From: Clostridiales bacterium
GTDB taxonomy: Bacteria > Bacillota > Clostridia > Lachnospirales > Lachnospiraceae
Assembly (NCBI GenBank): GCA_018374355.1
Contig: JAHAFI010000007.1
Coordinates: forward strand, 1 to 64,000
Length of the DNA: 64,000 bases
Reading direction: 5' to 3'
Position 1 is the first letter of the stretch. The number at the start of each line of letters is the position of its first letter. Both the position numbers and the translations under genes were made by a program. Under the pieces are notes generated by a model, which saw only the letters and a list, made by a program, of their open reading frames with translations, was not told the DNA's origin and searched no databases. Positions 25,748 to 35,533 of the stretch are shown here, piece after piece.

Positions 25748-27406
25748 TTACAGCATCCGGAATTCAAATTCCTCATCACTGAAACGAACCGTACTGCCCG
25801 GCTTCAATTCTTCCTGCCCGCTGATTCTCCGTTCATTGAGAAATGTTCCGTTGGTAGACGCGTTATCCTCTAAAAAGACTCTGCCGTCCCGCAGATAAAG
25901 CACCGCATGGATTCGTCCCACACTGGAATTGTTTGTGATAAAGAAATCCACCTGTTCACGGCTTCTGCCGATTTTAGATACCTCTTTCAGAATCCTGAAA
26001 ACTTCTCTGTTCTTTTTACGGATCAGGCAGGGAGATTCCTGTACCGGCATCTGTATCTGATTCTGGCTGAGAAGAGAGGTGTCCTGATTAAAGGTTTTCA
26101 AATCTATGGTCTCCCCAAAGTTTTGGATTTTTGCCGCATGGGTATCGATTTGCACATTCTGCGCCGGGATCAGCGGGGAAGCGCTGTCTGTATCCAAACT
26201 GTTTTCACCGCCGCGTGCCGTCTCTTCCGGTTCCGCTCCCGGAATCGCAATTCCGCGGAAGCTGGTAGCAGGTCTGGAAGCAGGAGTATTTCCCGTGGTT
26301 TCCGGTGCCTTTTTCTCCTTCTTAGGCTTCTTGCCAAACAACCCTTTTTTCTCTGCTTCCTGCTTTTCTGCCGAAACTTGTGACGGAGGAATCTGCATCC
26401 CTCCAAATCTTGCCGGATTTGACTGTGCCTGCTGGGACTGAACGGTCTGTGCATTCCGTAAATCCGGCTGCTGGCCAGACTGTGATGTCATCTGACCCGG
26501 CTGCAGCTGCTTTCCAAACTGTGGGCTGCTCTGGCCCATATGCGCCTGCTGGCCAAACTGAGGGCCATTCTGACCCGGCTGCGACTGCTGCCCAAACCGC
26601 GGACCATTCTGACCCGACTGGGTCTGCTGACCGAACTGCGGACCATTCTGACCCGACTGGGTCTGCTGACCAAACTGCGGACCGCTCTGACCCGGCTGCG
26701 GCTGCTGACCAAACTGCGGGCCATTCTGACCCGGCTGCGGCTGTTTCCCAAACTGCGGGCCCGGCTGATTTACCTGTGGCTGTCCGTACCGGGGCGGTCT
26801 CTGTGTGGACTGCTGGCCGGCATAAGCTGCTCCCGCTGCCTGTGTCGGATAAGCTTTTCCTCCTGTCTGAAGTTTCTTCAGAAGTTCAGAAAAAGCGGCT
26901 GCGGAAAATTCAGTTCCTCCATTGAAAAATGTCAGCAGACCAGCAATATAAGAACAATCTTCCGCCTGATTATACTGTACACTGAATATCATCTGCCGGA
27001 AAAACTGTTCCATGGACATCTCCTGAAACTCAATCGGCAGTATCATCAGATTCACCTGTCCGGTCACTGTGGATACATAAATACAGGAAGTGTCCAATAC
27101 CGCTGAGGTCATATCCAGCATGTATTCCTCCAGCTTTTCTCCTGCTGCAAGAATTCCTTCTATAATTCGGAACAACTGTTTTTTACTCACCACGCCATTC
27201 AGATAGTTCTGAACCGGCTCCATATCCGTCACCTCATATCGATAACTGATCTGGGTATCCACCTGTGTCTGCAAAAACGGAAGACAGCCCTCTATCCGGT
27301 TGTTGGACAGCATGCCTAAAACCACGCTGTCTGTAACATCTGTTTCCTTTTTATTGTAAACTACATATTTTTTCGAGTCCTGTGTCTCGTAAATCAAATC
27401 CAACAT
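25748..27406 (-). CDS. FHA domain protein with DUF6382-like N terminus and Q/G/P-rich repeats
   Basis: A 552-residue soluble protein. The N-terminal ~180 residues resemble the DUF6382 region found beside Clostridial Tad genes. Seven 13-residue repeats of the type QFGQQPQPGQNGP span residues 218-308. A lysine-rich linker is followed by a C-terminal FHA domain (about 475-552) with IGRS at 479-482, Arg498-x-His500 and NASTNGTFLN. FHA domains bind phosphothreonine. It is the last gene of the operon that begins with a Ser/Thr kinase and phosphatase, so it probably reads phosphorylation of pilus or kinase partners. Confidence 0.85.
   Translation of the reverse strand: MLDLIYETQDSKKYVVYNKKETDVTDSVVLGMLSNNRIEGCLPFLQTQVDTQISYRYEVTDMEPVQNYLNGVVSKKQLFRIIEGILAAGEKLEEYMLDMTSAVLDTSCIYVSTVTGQVNLMILPIEFQEMSMEQFFRQMIFSVQYNQAEDCSYIAGLLTFFNGGTEFSAAAFSELLKKLQTGGKAYPTQAAGAAYAGQQSTQRPPRYGQPQVNQPGPQFGKQPQPGQNGPQFGQQPQPGQSGPQFGQQTQSGQNGPQFGQQTQSGQNGPRFGQQSQPGQNGPQFGQQAHMGQSSPQFGKQLQPGQMTSQSGQQPDLRNAQTVQSQQAQSNPARFGGMQIPPSQVSAEKQEAEKKGLFGKKPKKEKKAPETTGNTPASRPATSFRGIAIPGAEPEETARGGENSLDTDSASPLIPAQNVQIDTHAAKIQNFGETIDLKTFNQDTSLLSQNQIQMPVQESPCLIRKKNREVFRILKEVSKIGRSREQVDFFITNNSSVGRIHAVLYLRDGRVFLEDNASTNGTFLNERRISGQEELKPGSTVRFSDEEFEFRML
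26483..26755 (-). repeat. In-frame 39-bp tandem repeats in the FHA gene
   Basis: Seven degenerate 39-bp units encode the 13-residue QFGQQ-x-Q-x-GQ-x-GP repeat. Such tracts can change in copy number by slippage, altering the length of the flexible linker. Confidence 0.85.
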
Positions 27407-27433
27407 TGGTATTCCTCCTGATTCCTTGCGGTT

Positions 27434-28741
27434 CTACAGAAACAGATTCAACTGTATCAACTGCCATTCATCATTTTCACTTTCCATCAGTTTTACAGCC
27501 GCTGTCCCCTCATCAGACAGAGACGTAGCGCAGACAAATCCCGGTTCCAGCACCATATGGTTTTCCGTGTCGATATACCCCCATTTTCCATCCTGACAAA
27601 CGGCTGCAAATCCGTTTGAAAAGGAACAGGCATCATCATAAGCATAATCAATCACAAGTTTACCGTTTGCATCCACAAATCCCCATTTGCCATCCCTGCA
27701 TACAGCGGCATATCCTTCGGCTCCAAAAACCTTTGCGTCATCAAAAGTTTCCTCGCCCACGGTTTTGCCTTTCCGGTTCACCATATGAAAGCTTCCGTCT
27801 TCTTTCACAAATATGCGCTCCTGCCCGGAACAGAATCCGTTTTCATCAATAATCACATCATCATACAGATATTCTGTTTTTTCTTTTCCGGTTCTTCCTA
27901 CAAGCGCCCATTTGCCGTCCTTTTGCGCTGCACCGACCTTATCCTTCACTGCAGTCAGCGCATCCCACTGAAATTCGGTCTCCTCTTCCATATTCTCATC
28001 CAGATAGCCGAATTTGCCGTCTTTGGACGCCGGCGCCCGGTCCTCGGAAAGCATTCCCAGATCTTTATACGCGCTGTCAGGAACTTTTCTTGTCTGTCCC
28101 TCCTGATCCAGATAAGCATAGGTTCCATCCTCACGTACAACCAGAGCAAAACCGTCCGCTGAAAATGGATGGGCTTCTTCATACTCCGGCTCCACCAAGG
28201 CGGTTCCTGTGGAGGAAGCAATACCGTAACGTCCTTCCTCACTCACCACCATGGTATTGTTGACAAACGGTGCCAACTGTTTGTAACGACAGTAAATCGT
28301 AGTATAGGTTCCCTTTAATTCCAGCATCCATGCCTGTGCATTTTCATTTTCCGGATAGGTTTCCGTAAAATCGGACAAATATTTCACAGCTTTGTTCTGA
28401 TATCCGTTATCCACATAATATTCCATCAGAAGATTCAGCGCCGTAGTGTCCTCCTGATTCGCTTCTGCGGTCTGCTGGCACACTGACACAAATTTTTTTG
28501 TTTCCCCCGTTGCCAGATAATCCTGCGCCATGCGCACGGAAATTTCAGGGTCATCTTTTCTGTATTTCAGGGCCTCTTCATATTCTGCAACTGCATCCAC
28601 ATAGATGCCCTTTTTTTCATAGTTCTCTGCTTTTTTCAGATGTTCCTCTACTTTCTTTGGCTGAGTTATCATTTCTGAAACTGAAACATACCATGACAGC
28701 CCCAGCAGAACAACCAACAGCAGAATTATATTTTTTTTCAT
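27434..28741 (-). CDS. WG-repeat protein with membrane anchor and TPR-like region
   Basis: The start at 28741 (MKKNIILLLVVLLGLSWYVS) has AGGAG upstream and gives 435 residues. An N-terminal hydrophobic anchor is followed by a TPR-like helical part (about 30-140) and then WG (KWG) repeats such as DGKWGFVDANGKLVIDYAY, DGKWGYIDTENHMVLEP and GRYGIAS, filling residues about 165-420. WG repeats are beta-structured modules of unclear ligand. It is likely extracytoplasmic and membrane-tethered. It starts 10 bp after the prepilin peptidase gene. Confidence 0.87.
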   Translation of the reverse strand: MKKNIILLLVVLLGLSWYVSVSEMITQPKKVEEHLKKAENYEKKGIYVDAVAEYEEALKYRKDDPEISVRMAQDYLATGETKKFVSVCQQTAEANQEDTTALNLLMEYYVDNGYQNKAVKYLSDFTETYPENENAQAWMLELKGTYTTIYCRYKQLAPFVNNTMVVSEEGRYGIASSTGTALVEPEYEEAHPFSADGFALVVREDGTYAYLDQEGQTRKVPDSAYKDLGMLSEDRAPASKDGKFGYLDENMEEETEFQWDALTAVKDKVGAAQKDGKWALVGRTGKEKTEYLYDDVIIDENGFCSGQERIFVKEDGSFHMVNRKGKTVGEETFDDAKVFGAEGYAAVCRDGKWGFVDANGKLVIDYAYDDACSFSNGFAAVCQDGKWGYIDTENHMVLEPGFVCATSLSDEGTAAVKLMESENDEWQLIQLNLFL

Positions 28742-28751
28742 ACTGCCTCTC

Positions 28752-29330
28752 CTACATTCCAAGCCCCATTGCCAGAATCATTCCTGCCAGTGCAAAGGGA
28801 GCAAAGGGTATTTCATCTTTCAGTTTTGTTTTCTTCCGAATCAACTGAATAATGCTGTACAAAGCCGAAATCATTACCGTGAAAAACACAATGGGCATGA
28901 TCACACCACTTCCCACAAAATAACCGATGATCGTAAACAGCTTTACATCGCCCATCCCCATACCACCCCGGGTAAGGAAAAAGCAAAGGAGAAACATCCC
29001 GCCTCCGATCACCGCGCCCAGAGCGGAAGAAATCAGTATGGACAGTCCCAAAGAGGGATATACTGCCCATTCAATTCCCAGCAAAACGGTTCTGAATACC
29101 AGCAAAGCAATCAGTATTTTATTGGGAATCCGTTTCGTTTTCCCGTCAATCCATGCAATGCCAAAAACAGCTTCCAGCAAAATCAGATAGCGGAAAAGTT
29201 TTGGCAGACTGTATCCAAACCAGATAAATTCTGCCAGAAGCGCTGCGGATATGATTCCCCAGACAGCCGCATACCGGCGGAATTTTTTATCTGTCCATTC
29301 TTTTGCAAACCATTCTTTTATCTTTTCCAT
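28752..29330 (-). CDS. A24 prepilin peptidase (TadV/CpaA-like)
   Basis: A 192-residue membrane aspartyl protease that removes the leader of type IVb pilins. Two catalytic aspartates are visible: Asp62 in IDGKTKRIPN and Asp128 in GMGMGDVKLF (the GxGD motif). About six membrane segments are predicted. It lacks the methyltransferase domain of PilD, as is usual for TadV. Its likely substrates are the Flp pilin and the TadE-like proteins encoded upstream in the operon. Confidence 0.93.
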   Translation of the reverse strand: MEKIKEWFAKEWTDKKFRRYAAVWGIISAALLAEFIWFGYSLPKLFRYLILLEAVFGIAWIDGKTKRIPNKILIALLVFRTVLLGIEWAVYPSLGLSILISSALGAVIGGGMFLLCFFLTRGGMGMGDVKLFTIIGYFVGSGVIMPIVFFTVMISALYSIIQLIRKKTKLKDEIPFAPFALAGMILAMGLGM

Positions 29331-29348
29331 AAGTCTCCTATCGTTTTC

Positions 29349-30080
29349 CTACCAGACCAGCGTGGATGCACACTGGACAAATTCATGCTGTCCAAAATCA
29401 AACTCCGGAAACAGGAAGTTCTTCATCTGATACGTGACAACAATCTGGATATCTCCTTTTCCGCTTTTATTGGAAATCCATTTGGATTTTCTGAAATTCA
29501 AACCGTCAAGTCCTCCCACAACCCCCAAATTTTCCAGATACTCATTGGCATCGTCAGAAATCAGACTGATGGAACTTTTGATGGAACTCTTTGATAATTC
29601 TCCTGCCAGCAAGGTCAGCGCATCTTCTCGAATACCGCCTTTCACCATGGCAAACACACCGGAAGCTATAGCTTCCGGATCACTGAAAAATTCCGACAGA
29701 TTCTCTCCTGCTGCATTTCCGGATTCATAGATGTCTTCCAGATCACTGAAAATATCCCCGCTGCTTCCCACACTTCCTACAGAGTTGGCAAACTGTTGTA
29801 CAGAACTGACCGCCTCATCCACATTTGCCTGAAATTCCTCTTTTTTCCGGTTTGTTCCCTGCATCATCTCCGCTGCCTTTGATTTAGTAAATACATAACT
29901 GTAGGTGGATATCTGCTTTCCTGTCTGGGTAATGGCATGGTGGATCAGCATCTCTGTCTGCACAAACCGTCCGGCATTGATAACCGTCAGATAAGCGCAC
30001 ATGAAGGGAATCAGAAACAGAATTGCCTCCACAGTCAGGGAGCCTCTGTCATGCTTTCTATTCTTCTGTATTCTTTTCAT
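29349..30080 (-). CDS. TadE/TadG-like pseudopilin protein
   Basis: A 243-residue protein. The ATG at 30080 (MKRIQKNRKHDRGSLTVEAI) is preferred to an upstream TTG. A basic N terminus, the GSLTVEA motif and one hydrophobic helix (about 17-37) match TadE/TadG pseudopilins, which join the base of the Tad pilus. The remainder (40-243) is probably extracytoplasmic and has no recognised domain. It lies between the lipoprotein gene and the peptidase gene. Confidence 0.75.
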   Translation of the reverse strand: MKRIQKNRKHDRGSLTVEAILFLIPFMCAYLTVINAGRFVQTEMLIHHAITQTGKQISTYSYVFTKSKAAEMMQGTNRKKEEFQANVDEAVSSVQQFANSVGSVGSSGDIFSDLEDIYESGNAAGENLSEFFSDPEAIASGVFAMVKGGIREDALTLLAGELSKSSIKSSISLISDDANEYLENLGVVGGLDGLNFRKSKWISNKSGKGDIQIVVTYQMKNFLFPEFDFGQHEFVQCASTLVW

Positions 30081-30120
30081 CTTTATCTCATCCTCTGCTG
30101 ATATAAACAGGCCTCTGCTA

Positions 30121-30861
30121 TTAAACAAGCGGAGTTACCAGCTCATACAGTTTTTCACTCAGGCCCTGAACCCCCAGTTCTTCGATCAGCGGACCGCCGT
30201 AGCCCAGATAAACAATCAGTTCATCATTCAACTGAACTATTGTGGAAAATTGTGTTTGATTTGCTTCCAACTCAACGGGGTTCAAATATCCATAGCCCGG
30301 CACTAACTCAGTTCCTACTTCTACTCCTTCAGGTGCATATTCTTTCTGGCCTTCCAGATTTCCTGCTTCCGCAACACTATAAATCTCACATATCAATGTG
30401 GTATCTCCCTGTATTGTCATTGCAGAAGATACATTTGCCTCTTTGAGAATCCCTTTTTCCCAATAGCTGCTCAAAGAATCTCCATACAGTAAAGTATCAT
30501 TTTCAGCACCTGTATTATCAATCCCCATTCCAGAAATCAAATAATTTGCAGGTAACTTTACAGTACAACCAGTGGTCACTGTCCCATTTATTACGATTCC
30601 CATCGGAACCTCCAACACTCCTCCACTTTCCGGAAAGATTCCGGTACTGTCTTCAGCCGCCGCTACTTCCTGTCCTGCTTCCTCAGTCTCTGCTTCCGGT
30701 GTCGGCGTCTCTGCTTCCGGCGTTACTGCTTCTTCCCCACTGTTCTCTTCTGTTTCCTGCTCCACGGTCTGGAAAGGCTCCTCTGTCGTTTCTTTTTCTT
30801 TACATCCTGCAGTACAAAGTACCATTCCTGCCAAAAGCAGCATTACCATTTTTTTCTTCAT
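30121..30861 (-). CDS. Lipoprotein of the Tad operon, unknown function
   Basis: A 246-residue predicted lipoprotein. The signal peptide ends in CTAGC with Cys20 as lipidation site; Thr at -3 is weaker than the usual Leu. Residues 22-75 are a Glu/Thr/Pro-rich linker with repeated PEAET units. The globular part (about 75-246) has no family I recognise. Co-transcription with pilus genes suggests a surface or pilus-base accessory, possibly filling a role taken by TadD or other lipoproteins in Gram-negative systems. Confidence 0.75.
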   Translation of the reverse strand: MKKKMVMLLLAGMVLCTAGCKEKETTEEPFQTVEQETEENSGEEAVTPEAETPTPEAETEEAGQEVAAAEDSTGIFPESGGVLEVPMGIVINGTVTTGCTVKLPANYLISGMGIDNTGAENDTLLYGDSLSSYWEKGILKEANVSSAMTIQGDTTLICEIYSVAEAGNLEGQKEYAPEGVEVGTELVPGYGYLNPVELEANQTQFSTIVQLNDELIVYLGYGGPLIEELGVQGLSEKLYELVTPLV

Positions 30862-30876
30862 AACTTTCTTTCCTCC

Positions 30877-33540
30877 TTAATATCCTAATATGCTTTGATA
30901 TGTATAACTGTAGGAATCCTCATAACCCCAGCCTGCTCCGCTCCAATCAGCGATACTTCTCATGAAAGTAGTTCTGGTCTTTACTTTAGCTTCCACAGCC
31001 ACCATCGTATACATCTGTGTGATATCACTTGTGCCATCCATATTTACCTGTATACAGTCTGCAATGCGCCCCAGCACTCCAACTTCTGCCCCTCCCAGCA
31101 TAGCTATATTCAAGAATATTCTCAGATATTCTGAATAATCCAGCGTGACGCCTTCCGTATTATCACCAGACGATCCAAAAGCATTTAAACTATATGTGGC
31201 CCATGTTTTCGGATCTTTTATAATAGTTACACCATACCCCTGCTTAATCTTCTGTATATCAGAAGTCGTCTCAACCATAGCAAGAGACAATTTATAGACA
31301 ATTTTTATAATTGGTATCAAATAAGGCGCTCCACCAGCAACTGCAGATGCCAGCACATGTGCCTGGGAATTAATACCTTTGTTTGTAAAAGCAAAAAAAG
31401 AATTAAACAACAGCCGGATTCCAAAAATTATTCCCACTGTCTTCTTAATATTCTGCGCAGATGACTGATTTCCCCAGAGAATATATTCCGTTTCCGCCCG
31501 GTATGCCTTATGCTGAGAAAGAGGAAATCCGCTAATTCCTACTGCTTCCCCATCTGACAGAGTTTTTATCGATTTTGAAGAACCACTTCCCTCCACCTTT
31601 TTATCCACCGTATAGTACGAAAATAACTGCATTCCATACTCTGCAATATACAAATTTGCTAAATTTTTAGCAACAATCTTATTCACACTATCTAGGAAAC
31701 TGCTTGCCGCCTTAATCGACTCTTTTGTTTTTGATATGATATCGCGTCTATCTGAACGGTCTCCGATATCCCCACTTCCTGAACCAGTCATATTACCAGA
31801 AGGAGAGATACTGGCATTTCCTGTAAGTGATGTGGGAAGTGTTACTCCTGCCGAGCCCCAGTTATAGGTAGGGTAGCCTTCCTCTGAGTTTGCCTCTTCT
31901 CCTCCTAAGGCACCCTCTTCCAAATTGCCATTTGCTTCATCCCTTTTTTCTTCTGACTCCTCAGTCTGGTTTTTCTTGCAAAATTCGATGAGCTGCTGAT
32001 AGAAAGGATCGTCATGTATATGCACCAAACCATTATCACGAGGTATCGTTGTATGATGATAATCAGTAATATAGGTCTGGGTTCTCTTAAACTCCACCTC
32101 ATCAAAGCTATCCAGATCTGCATTTGAATATGGAGAAACCACATAGTCCGCTTCAGACATATATTTATGGCTCTGGCTTGATGCCGGAACAGAAGCAATA
32201 CTCTGGTTATAGAACTTTTCCTCATTTAGTACATCTTTTAATTTTTGCATGTACACCTTATCCATGTTAACCTTATCCATCAGCGTCTCCAAATCATTGG
32301 TATCAAACATATTCGCATATTCTTCAAGCTCTTCCTCCATAGCGCCCGGATCCTCTAACTGACCTGCTGCCGCATCCCAGTTATTATATTTTTCCCTTGC
32401 GGTATCCAGCTTCTTTTTTACCTCTTCCAGTTTTTTGTACGCCTTATCTGCCGCATTTTTTGTTGCATCCGCACTCTTATAGTAACCGTTCAGTTTTGCA
32501 AAATGTGTATTTACATAGCTATTGGCACAATTTAAAAGATTTGTAGAATAATAAGCAATGGTATTCTTCCACTGATTATAGGATGTAGTAAGGTCTACGA
32601 TTGTCTGACGTTCTTCATCATTATCTCTGTTCGCAGCATCATATTTTTCCAGCATCTTATCAATACCGCCCATTGTATCAATGGTGTTTTTATAATACAT
32701 GGCGCTGATATAATTGTCATAGGTGTCTCTTCTGTAGAGCTCCCCCATATTCACCTTTTCCGCATGGAATTTGAAGTTTTCCGCTGCACTTTTCATGGTT
32801 TCCCATGTGTTTGTCGCTGCTGCCGTCTCGTCATAATCATCATAGTGAGACAATGCTGCTCTGAGCAGGAAGCATTTTGCCATAGGACCGATATAATCCT
32901 GCCAAGCTCTCTCCAAATCCTGCTCAATCACGTCTTGGGATGGAAATGCTTCCAGTTTGGCATCCAGATCATCCAGCGCCTTTTTCGCTTCCTGAAAGGC
33001 ATCATGGCAGTCCTCCATGGCTTCACTGAAATCCATCTCCGCTTCCATAGCGTCCATCATCTTCTTGGTATCTTTAATCATATCCAGCTTTTCCAGAACC
33101 ATCTCTGCCATACAGACAGGCGCCCGATATTTCATATATTCCAGAATCTGCTGTTTTTCCACCTCTGTTTTGTATAATTTTGACGCTTCAATGTTGATCG
33201 CTTCGAAGCTTTCCTCCATCACATCCAGAAGCTTGTCATAATCGGCGATTCCATCTATGCCTGTTCCATTCAGGCTGGCAGCGAAATATTTTTCCAGATC
33301 GCCGCTGATGCTCTCCGGGTTTTTGTCCATTGCAATCAGACCGTACTCTTCCTTCAGATCCATATTATACTGTGCAAGTGCAGCATTCATAGCCATATCA
33401 CCTGCATCGGATACCACGGTCTTCGACATATAAACCCGGGCTCCGTCTACCGTCAGGCATCCCAAAAGGAGCACCGGAAGCAGGATGAGCGATAAAAACA
33501 CTGAAATTGCGCCGTCATTTTTTATAAATAATTTTAACAT
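30877..33540 (-). CDS. TadG-like protein with DUF5702-type region
   Basis: An 887-residue protein. The N terminus (NDGAISVFLSLILLPVLLL) is the TadG-type hydrophobic helix followed by VDGARVYMSKTVVSDAGDMA, typical of Tad-associated pseudopilins. Long helical, coiled-coil-rich segments follow (about 110-430), then a Ser/Gly-rich region (about 550-600) and a C-terminal part with two weak hydrophobic stretches. Such proteins likely form part of the pilus base or tip. It is preceded by tadE and followed by the lipoprotein gene. Confidence 0.8.
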   Translation of the reverse strand: MLKLFIKNDGAISVFLSLILLPVLLLGCLTVDGARVYMSKTVVSDAGDMAMNAALAQYNMDLKEEYGLIAMDKNPESISGDLEKYFAASLNGTGIDGIADYDKLLDVMEESFEAINIEASKLYKTEVEKQQILEYMKYRAPVCMAEMVLEKLDMIKDTKKMMDAMEAEMDFSEAMEDCHDAFQEAKKALDDLDAKLEAFPSQDVIEQDLERAWQDYIGPMAKCFLLRAALSHYDDYDETAAATNTWETMKSAAENFKFHAEKVNMGELYRRDTYDNYISAMYYKNTIDTMGGIDKMLEKYDAANRDNDEERQTIVDLTTSYNQWKNTIAYYSTNLLNCANSYVNTHFAKLNGYYKSADATKNAADKAYKKLEEVKKKLDTAREKYNNWDAAAGQLEDPGAMEEELEEYANMFDTNDLETLMDKVNMDKVYMQKLKDVLNEEKFYNQSIASVPASSQSHKYMSEADYVVSPYSNADLDSFDEVEFKRTQTYITDYHHTTIPRDNGLVHIHDDPFYQQLIEFCKKNQTEESEEKRDEANGNLEEGALGGEEANSEEGYPTYNWGSAGVTLPTSLTGNASISPSGNMTGSGSGDIGDRSDRRDIISKTKESIKAASSFLDSVNKIVAKNLANLYIAEYGMQLFSYYTVDKKVEGSGSSKSIKTLSDGEAVGISGFPLSQHKAYRAETEYILWGNQSSAQNIKKTVGIIFGIRLLFNSFFAFTNKGINSQAHVLASAVAGGAPYLIPIIKIVYKLSLAMVETTSDIQKIKQGYGVTIIKDPKTWATYSLNAFGSSGDNTEGVTLDYSEYLRIFLNIAMLGGAEVGVLGRIADCIQVNMDGTSDITQMYTMVAVEAKVKTRTTFMRSIADWSGAGWGYEDSYSYTYQSILGY

Positions 33541-33556
33541 GTTTTCCCCTCTCCCG

Positions 33557-34225
33557 CTACAATATCTTGCCTAATACCTCTTGTGCTTTGCCCATAAATC
33601 CATTGATATCCACACCCAACTTATCACAGACAAATTTTATCAAATCTGCTCCGAGATCCACATTTCTCACAAATTCGCTTGGATTCAACGAATAGGTGTA
33701 GGAAGCCGCTTTCAGTGTAGTACTTCCCTCATAACCAAGATAGGCTATTACCCCGGGCATTGGAATGGAATGCTTAATTTCCACCGTTACGGAAGTGCCA
33801 AAAAATCCATTTTTCACTTTTACCTCCGGAGTACTGACTGTTCCCAGCGCAATCAATGTGGAGGACACCGCAGCATCTGCAAATCTTCCCGTATCTGCAC
33901 TGCCGCTCCCTCCAATTTCTCTATACAAACTTCTTGGATCGTCATGATGTGCCTCGAAATAAGAAGTCACTTTATCTGAAGAGGGAGTTCCGCCTCCCCA
34001 CGAGAAGTCAATTTCATTATCCTGCCCCATACCAAATACATCGTATCCGATGTAGGCTTCTTCCCTTGCTACTACCGCACCAACACGCTGTGTTTGATAA
34101 AGCATCATATATTCCTGTAAATTAAACAGCGCGAGATAAATCAGTGCCATCACGGTACACAGCACCAATGGCATATAAATGGTCGCTTCCACCATAGCTA
34201 CGCCTTTTTCCTCTTTTATCCTCAT
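33557..34225 (-). CDS. TadE family pseudopilin
   Basis: A 222-residue protein. The ATG at 34225 has GAAGGAG 6 nt upstream; a GTG five codons earlier overlaps this site and is rejected. The N terminus MRIKEEKGVAMVEATIYMPL has the class-III prepilin-like EKG-x-x-MVEA motif before a hydrophobic helix, the substrate pattern for TadV. The remaining ~185 residues are extracytoplasmic. It is likely a minor pilin or pilus-assembly factor. Confidence 0.85.
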   Translation of the reverse strand: MRIKEEKGVAMVEATIYMPLVLCTVMALIYLALFNLQEYMMLYQTQRVGAVVAREEAYIGYDVFGMGQDNEIDFSWGGGTPSSDKVTSYFEAHHDDPRSLYREIGGSGSADTGRFADAAVSSTLIALGTVSTPEVKVKNGFFGTSVTVEIKHSIPMPGVIAYLGYEGSTTLKAASYTYSLNPSEFVRNVDLGADLIKFVCDKLGVDINGFMGKAQEVLGKIL

Positions 34226-34302
34226 AATTTTCTCCTTCACCGCAATTTGCCGGAACCTGTAACAGTTCCTTCACCAACGATGTACAAATTACTTTTGGAA
34301 TT

Positions 34303-34334
34303 TCCCCTGCCGCAGGTTCTTCCTTGGCAGGGGA
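34303..34334 (-). terminator. Hairpin after the Flp pilin gene
   Basis: A perfect 9-bp stem TCCCCTGCC / GGCAGGGGA without a T-tract lies just downstream of the pilin stop codon. In pilus operons such hairpins often attenuate downstream genes or protect the 3' end of pilin mRNA, raising pilin output. Confidence 0.6.
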
Positions 34335-34342
34335 TTAAGCTG

Positions 34343-34555
34343 TTAACCGATAAAATCTGTCAGCTTCTCAAATACACTTGTCACTGCTGCCATCAACTGT
34401 GTTCTGAAGATTGCAGCTACAGCCAGAATAATTACGATAACAACGATAATCGCAACGATATCGGAAGCACCTTTCTCTTCCTCTGCCCAGCTTGTCAGTT
34501 TATTCATTACCGCCATTTTTCCACGCAGATATGCGCTTTTCAGTTTTCCCATCAT
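34343..34555 (-). CDS. Flp-type IVb pilin
   Basis: A ~70-residue major pilin candidate. The ATG at 34555 is best spaced from AGGAGG; the ATG at 34561 is too close. The basic leader ends EEEKGASDIVAIIVVIVI, where cleavage after Gly would leave a mature N terminus with Glu-free ASDIVAI; the usual Flp Glu5 is replaced by Asp-Ile. A single hydrophobic helix (about 33-53) and a short tail complete it. It is flanked by hairpins on both sides, fitting separate control of its abundance. Confidence 0.87.
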   Translation of the reverse strand: MMGKLKSAYLRGKMAVMNKLTSWAEEEKGASDIVAIIVVIVIILAVAAIFRTQLMAAVTSVFEKLTDFIG

Positions 34556-34583
34556 GTTCATTTCCTCCTTTGTTTGGTTTACA

Positions 34584-34611
34584 GTAACAGTTCAGAATTC
34601 TGAATTGCTAC
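34584..34611. repeat. Palindrome upstream of the pilin gene
   Basis: A 28-bp imperfect palindrome beginning GTAACAGTTCAGAATTCTGA lies in the leader between tadC and the pilin. It resembles the short GTAACT-family elements elsewhere in the window. Confidence 0.5.
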
Positions 34612-34639
34612 AATTTAAGTAAAATGGTTTCCCATCTAC

Positions 34640-35503
34640 CTACATGTTCATAAAGGCCGGCACCATAACCAGAATCAGGATTCCCACAAAAATCAAAGCC
34701 GTAGGAATCAGCAGTTTGGAATTTGCCGCTTCACCTTTTCTCTTTACCAGATGCTTTTTCTCTTCCCACATATCATCCGCCATTTCCTTCAGGAAATAGG
34801 CAATCTCTGCATTACCTTTCTGCATGTTTTGGATCATGGTAGAGGAAAATCTTCTGATTTCCTTGATGGCGCATCGCTCCGCAAAATTGCGGTAGGCGTC
34901 CAGCTCCGACACGCCGTTGTTGATTTCTTCTACAGCAAGCTGCATCTCACGGTTCAGGACACGGTCGCTTCCATAAGCTATTTTTTTCCATGCGTCACGG
35001 ATAACCATTCCTGAGTTGACCAGAAGCGTCATCTTAGACAGCATCTGGGGCAGATCTGCAAGCAGCTCCTCTCTTCTTTCCTGAAGTTTGTCATTCATCA
35101 GTTCTTCTACATACCACATCAAAAGGCCTGCCAGAAGAACCCCGAAAAGAAGCGCCTCCATGGAATTTCCCAGCGCTCCCAAAACCGCAAAACCTACCAG
35201 CACGGTAAATCCATAGGTCCATTTTGCACCGTTAATGATATAAAAATAATACTCTGCATACCGTTTTCCACGTACCTCTGAAATCTCTTTGATACGTTTT
35301 CTGGCTTTTTTGCTTTTGCTGTCAATATGTAAAAGTTTCATCAGGGCAAATCCGATACAGAATAACTCCGGATACCGATATTGCTCTGTGTCTATGGAAT
35401 CGGTCAAAGTCCGATATTCCTCTTCATATTTTTTTGCCAGCACAATCCAAAATACAACCAGAACAGTCGCAGCGATCAGAAGTACCAGTCTGCTAATTTC
35501 CAT
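34640..35503 (-). CDS. tadC: TadC-like type II/IV secretion membrane protein
   Basis: A 287-residue protein. The start at 35503 (MEISRLVLLIAATVLVVFWI) has GGAGAG 7 nt upstream. There is an N-terminal membrane helix, two central helices (about 95-130) and a C-terminal helix, with the T2SSF-fold cytoplasmic segment LPQMLSKMTLLVNSGMVIRD between them. It forms the inner-membrane platform of the Tad pilus with TadB. Confidence 0.93.
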   Translation of the reverse strand: MEISRLVLLIAATVLVVFWIVLAKKYEEEYRTLTDSIDTEQYRYPELFCIGFALMKLLHIDSKSKKARKRIKEISEVRGKRYAEYYFYIINGAKWTYGFTVLVGFAVLGALGNSMEALLFGVLLAGLLMWYVEELMNDKLQERREELLADLPQMLSKMTLLVNSGMVIRDAWKKIAYGSDRVLNREMQLAVEEINNGVSELDAYRNFAERCAIKEIRRFSSTMIQNMQKGNAEIAYFLKEMADDMWEEKKHLVKRKGEAANSKLLIPTALIFVGILILVMVPAFMNM

Positions 35504-35533
35504 AGCCGTTCTCTCCATTTCCTAAGTATTCCG

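Noticed and set aside
26483..26755. CRISPR-like evenly spaced repeats
   Set aside because: Repeats are in frame, encode Q/G/P-rich residues, have no spacers, and lie within an FHA gene.
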